A stretch of 5,316 nucleotides of DNA from Zavarzinia sp. (GTDB taxonomy: Bacteria > Pseudomonadota > Alphaproteobacteria > Zavarziniales > Zavarziniaceae), in NCBI GenBank assembly GCA_028694545.1, contig JAQVKV010000235.1, positions 1 through 5,316 on the forward strand, in the 5' to 3' direction. Shown here piece by piece: positions 4,324 to 5,316 of this stretch; the stretch's first letter is position 1; the number at the start of each line of letters is the position of its first letter. Made by a program: the position numbers and the translations under genes. The notes beneath the pieces were generated by a model. That model was given only the letters and a program-made list of their open reading frames with translations. It had not been told where the DNA came from and did no database searches.

Positions 4324-5316
4324 TGCGGCATCGTCGGCATCGTCGGCAAGGAGAGGGTGGCGGAGCGCCTGGTGGATGGGCTGCGCCGCCTCGAATACCG
4401 GGGCTATGACTCGGCCGGCCTCGCCTGCCTGGTGGAGGGTGCCATCGACCGGCGTCGGGCGGAGGGCAAGCTTCAGGCCCTGGCCGACCTGCTGGCGGAA
4501 ACGCCGTTGCCGGGCATCACCGGCATCGGCCATACCCGCTGGGCGACCCATGGCGCGCCGACGACCGCCAACGCCCACCCGCATGCGACCGAACATGTGG
4601 CCGTCGTTCACAACGGCATCATCGAGAATTTCCGCGAACTGAAGGACGAATTGGTCGCGCGCGGCCATGTCTTCGAGAGCGAGACGGATTCGGAAGTGGT
4701 CGCCCATCTCGTCTCCGACGGGATCGAGAACGGCCTCTCGCCCGAACAGGCGGTGGCCGCCGCCCTGCGCAAGCTGCGCGGCGCCTTTGCGCTCGCCCTG
4801 CTGTTCCGGGGTGAGGACGGGCTGCTGATCGGGGCGCGGCGGGGCAGCCCGCTGGCCGTCGGCTTCGGCGAGGGCGAAATGTATCTCGGTTCCGACGCGC
4901 TCGCGCTGTCGAGCTGGACGCGCCGCGTGCTCTATCTCGAGGAAGGCGACTGGGTGGTGCTGTCGAAGGACGGCGCCCGGGTCTTCGATGCCGAGGACCG
5001 GGCGGTCGAGCGCGCCGTGCGCACCGTGGCGCTGTCGCCCGCGCAGATCGAGAAGGGCAATTACCGCCACTACATGCAGAAGGAAATCTTCGAGCAGCCA
5101 CAGGTGATCGGCGATGCGCTGGCGACCTATCTCGATCCCGCCACGCGCCTGCCCGTGCTGCCCGAGGGCGGGCCGGACTGGCGCGCGGTCGATCGCCTGA
5201 CCATCGTCGCCTGCGGAACCTCGTCCTATGCCGCGCTGGTCGCCAAATACTGGATCGAGCAGATCGCCCGCCTGCCGGTCGAAGTCGACATCGCTTCCGA
5301 GTTCCCCTATCGCGAG
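4321..5316 (+). CDS. glmS: Glutamine-fructose-6-phosphate aminotransferase GlmS, N-terminal 332 residues (3' end outside window)
   Basis: GlmS makes glucosamine-6-phosphate and glutamate from fructose-6-phosphate and glutamine, the first committed step of hexosamine synthesis. The frame is open to the last base, so about half of the expected roughly 605-610 residues is visible. MCGIVGIVG supplies the N-terminal nucleophile Cys2, exposed after Met removal. The class II glutaminase domain (about 1-240) is complete: EYRGYDSAG (25-33), HTRWATHG (71-78), NAHPH (84-88), the oxyanion-hole residues in HNGIIEN (97-103) and ETDSE (121-125). YRHYMQKEIFEQP (248-260) is the conserved linker. ACGTSSYAALVAKYW (297-311) begins the first sugar isomerase (SIS) domain, followed by IASEFPYR (324-331). 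A perfect Shine-Dalgarno and 4-nt spacing tie it to glmU. No glmS ribozyme precedes it, as expected outside Firmicutes. Confidence 0.97.
   Translation, partial: MCGIVGIVGKERVAERLVDGLRRLEYRGYDSAGLACLVEGAIDRRRAEGKLQALADLLAETPLPGITGIGHTRWATHGAPTTANAHPHATEHVAVVHNGIIENFRELKDELVARGHVFESETDSEVVAHLVSDGIENGLSPEQAVAAALRKLRGAFALALLFRGEDGLLIGARRGSPLAVGFGEGEMYLGSDALALSSWTRRVLYLEEGDWVVLSKDGARVFDAEDRAVERAVRTVALSPAQIEKGNYRHYMQKEIFEQPQVIGDALATYLDPATRLPVLPEGGPDWRAVDRLTIVACGTSSYAALVAKYWIEQIARLPVEVDIASEFPYRE

Noticed and set aside
2895..4349. Long open frame on the minus strand opposite glmU (484 codons)
   Set aside because: It is antisense to a complete, motif-rich glmU, with no recognisable domain; its length follows from codon bias on the coding strand.
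4159..5070. Minus-strand open frame opposite glmU end and glmS (303 codons)
   Set aside because: It spans two convincing genes on the other strand and ends in low-complexity Arg/Pro sequence; it is a GC-rich shadow.

Overview
This is a GC-rich chromosomal window whose genes all look like core housekeeping functions. The ftsZ-lpxC junction, an FtsZ with a very long Pro/Ala/Gln-rich linker ending in a classical EIPAFLRRQ tail, and the strong G/C preference at third codon positions point to an alphaproteobacterium. A Rhodospirillales-like lineage is plausible, but the genus cannot be fixed from this sequence. LpxC implies an outer membrane with lipid A.

Layout. Positions 1-750 (+) hold the 3' part of ftsZ, containing only the disordered linker and the C-terminal peptide. 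A 191-bp gap (751-941) contains an AT-rich stretch, a phased GTAAC repeat and a near-perfect intrinsic terminator hairpin. lpxC follows at 942-1877 (+), best started at a TTG with a good ribosome binding site, and ends in a second strong terminator with a GAAA tetraloop. On the opposite strand, a tRNA-Val(CAC) gene with encoded CCA (2018-2092) lies 21 nt behind the stop codon of gph, a HAD-family phosphoglycolate phosphatase gene (2114-2839, -). Across a 118-bp divergent region, glmU (2958-4316, +) and the first 332 codons of glmS (4321-5316, +, cut by the window end) form a tight operon; the glmS ribosome binding site lies in the last codons of glmU.

Function. GlmS and GlmU make UDP-N-acetylglucosamine from fructose-6-phosphate. 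That nucleotide sugar feeds both peptidoglycan and, through LpxA and LpxC, lipid A. FtsZ organises the septum where new envelope is built, so most of the window serves envelope growth. Gph is metabolically separate (salvage of 2-phosphoglycolate).

No mobile element, CRISPR array, phage gene or unfamiliar protein family was seen. I found no evidence for an undescribed system. The points worth a second look are small and mostly regulatory: the ftsZ-lpxC intergenic region, the lpxC start, and the unusual flanks of the tRNA gene.
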